From positions 1 to 25,725 of the forward strand of contig CAKPTK010000018.1 of NCBI GenBank assembly GCA_934190685.1: 25,725 nucleotides of DNA, read 5' to 3'. Origin of the DNA: an uncultured Prevotella sp. Lineage in GTDB: Bacteria > Bacteroidota > Bacteroidia > Bacteroidales > Bacteroidaceae. Of this stretch, positions 25,189-25,725 are shown piece after piece; positions within the stretch are counted from its first letter, which is position 1, and each line of letters opens with the position of its first letter. Position numbers and translations under genes: made by a program. Below the pieces are notes generated by a model. That model saw only the letters and a program-made list of their open reading frames with translations. It searched no databases and was not told the origin of the DNA.

Positions 25189-25725
25189 TTACTTTAATGT
25201 TTCAACAAACTTATCAAACATAAACTCTGTGTCTACCGGACCTGAGCAAGCCTCGGGGTGGAACTGTGACGAGAACCAAGGATTGGTCTTGTGCTTGATA
25301 CCCTCGTTGGATCCATCGTTCATGTTGACAAACAACTCTTCCCATTCGTTGCCAAGAGTCTTGGCATCCACGGCATAACCATGGTTCTGGCTGGTGATAT
25401 AACAGTGGTCTGTGCCGACCATGCGCACCGGCTGGTTGTGCGAGCGGTGTCCGTATTTCAGTTTGTAGATTTGTGCGCCGCCTGCCTTGGCAAGCAGCTG
25501 ATTGCCCATACAGATACCGCAGATAGGTTTGTTGCTCTGGCTCATCTGTTTGCGGATGATGTTCACGGCGTCTTCACACATATCCGGGTCGCCGGGACCA
25601 TTGGCGAGGAAAAGACCATCAAATTCCATGTTGGTATAGTCATAATTCCAAGGCACACGGATGACCTCCACACCTCGGTTGATGAGACAACGTATGATAT
25701 TGTTCTTGACTCCACAGTCTACGAG
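25189..25725 (-). CDS. carA: Carbamoyl-phosphate synthase small subunit (5' end beyond the window)
   Basis: The C-terminal 178 residues of the glutaminase subunit. The frame is open to the window edge, and the first visible residues LVDCGVKNNIIRCLI are the canonical start of the CarA GATase domain, so the start codon is off the window. The class I glutaminase features are FLANGPGDPD, GICMGNQLL with the nucleophile Cys, SQNHGYAV, and FHPEA with the catalytic His/Glu. It supplies ammonia from glutamine to CarB. The usual GHQ after the nucleophile loop is GNQ here. Promoter and any pyrimidine/arginine control region lie outside the window. Confidence 0.95.
   Translation of the reverse strand, partial: LVDCGVKNNIIRCLINRGVEVIRVPWNYDYTNMEFDGLFLANGPGDPDMCEDAVNIIRKQMSQSNKPICGICMGNQLLAKAGGAQIYKLKYGHRSHNQPVRMVGTDHCYITSQNHGYAVDAKTLGNEWEELFVNMNDGSNEGIKHKTNPWFSSQFHPEACSGPVDTEFMFDKFVETLK

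Overview
The window looks like a chromosomal segment of a Bacteroidota species, most likely Prevotella/Segatella (Prevotellaceae). The reasons are Bacteroides-type promoters (TTTG, about 20 nt, TAnnTTTG), weak Shine-Dalgarno sites, a secreted glycan-degrading gene cluster with an STN-like domain, and the divergence pattern of guaA, lepA and carAB. The genus is inferred, not proven. Genes fill almost the whole window. The largest gap is about 195 bp (6487-6681), and I see no tRNA, rRNA, CRISPR array, insertion sequence, integrase or phage gene.

Left part (1-9824) is mostly housekeeping. It starts with the 3' end of an unrecognised gene (1-276), then a secreted two-half M16 zinc metallopeptidase (305-3127) and a ChaN-like haem-binding-family protein (3141-4019), both on +. 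A bidirectional terminator separates these from the minus-strand pair of a MurU-like nucleotidyltransferase (start corrected to 6486) and guaA. Divergently on + are a small DUF2582 winged-helix gene with its own promoter and terminator, then lepA (start corrected to 6991), a Crp/Fnr-family regulator and a small lipoprotein gene.

Middle part (9825-21895) is the interesting region: five tightly packed minus-strand genes, separated by gaps of 15 bp or less or by a 1-nt overlap. In transcription order they are a GH43 arabinanase-like enzyme with extra C-terminal modules, a GH2 enzyme, an esterase with an N-terminal STN-like domain, a GH140-like apiosidase, and a GH78 alpha-L-rhamnosidase fused to a BNR/Asp-box sialidase-like domain. 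All have Sec signal peptides without a lipobox, so they are probably periplasmic. The enzyme set points to pectin side chains: arabinan/RG-I, and possibly rhamnogalacturonan II, because of the apiosidase and a possible Rha-Kdo-cleaving fusion. There is no SusC/SusD pair, hybrid two-component sensor, ECF sigma factor or monosaccharide catabolism gene in the window, so this is an orphan CAZyme cassette that must depend on transport and regulation encoded elsewhere. A Bacteroides-type promoter with an overlapping inverted repeat lies directly upstream of its first gene.

Right part (21896-25725) holds carB and the 3' part of carA on the minus strand, ending in a strong terminator immediately upstream of the cassette promoter. 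The cassette therefore sits between two ordinary housekeeping transcription units and has a clean stop signal at each end.

The strongest candidates for undescribed biology are the rhamnosidase/sialidase-like fusion, the STN-esterase fusion, the similar Gln/Glu/Lys-rich C-terminal tails on two adjacent enzymes, and the promoter dyad. None is proven new from sequence alone.
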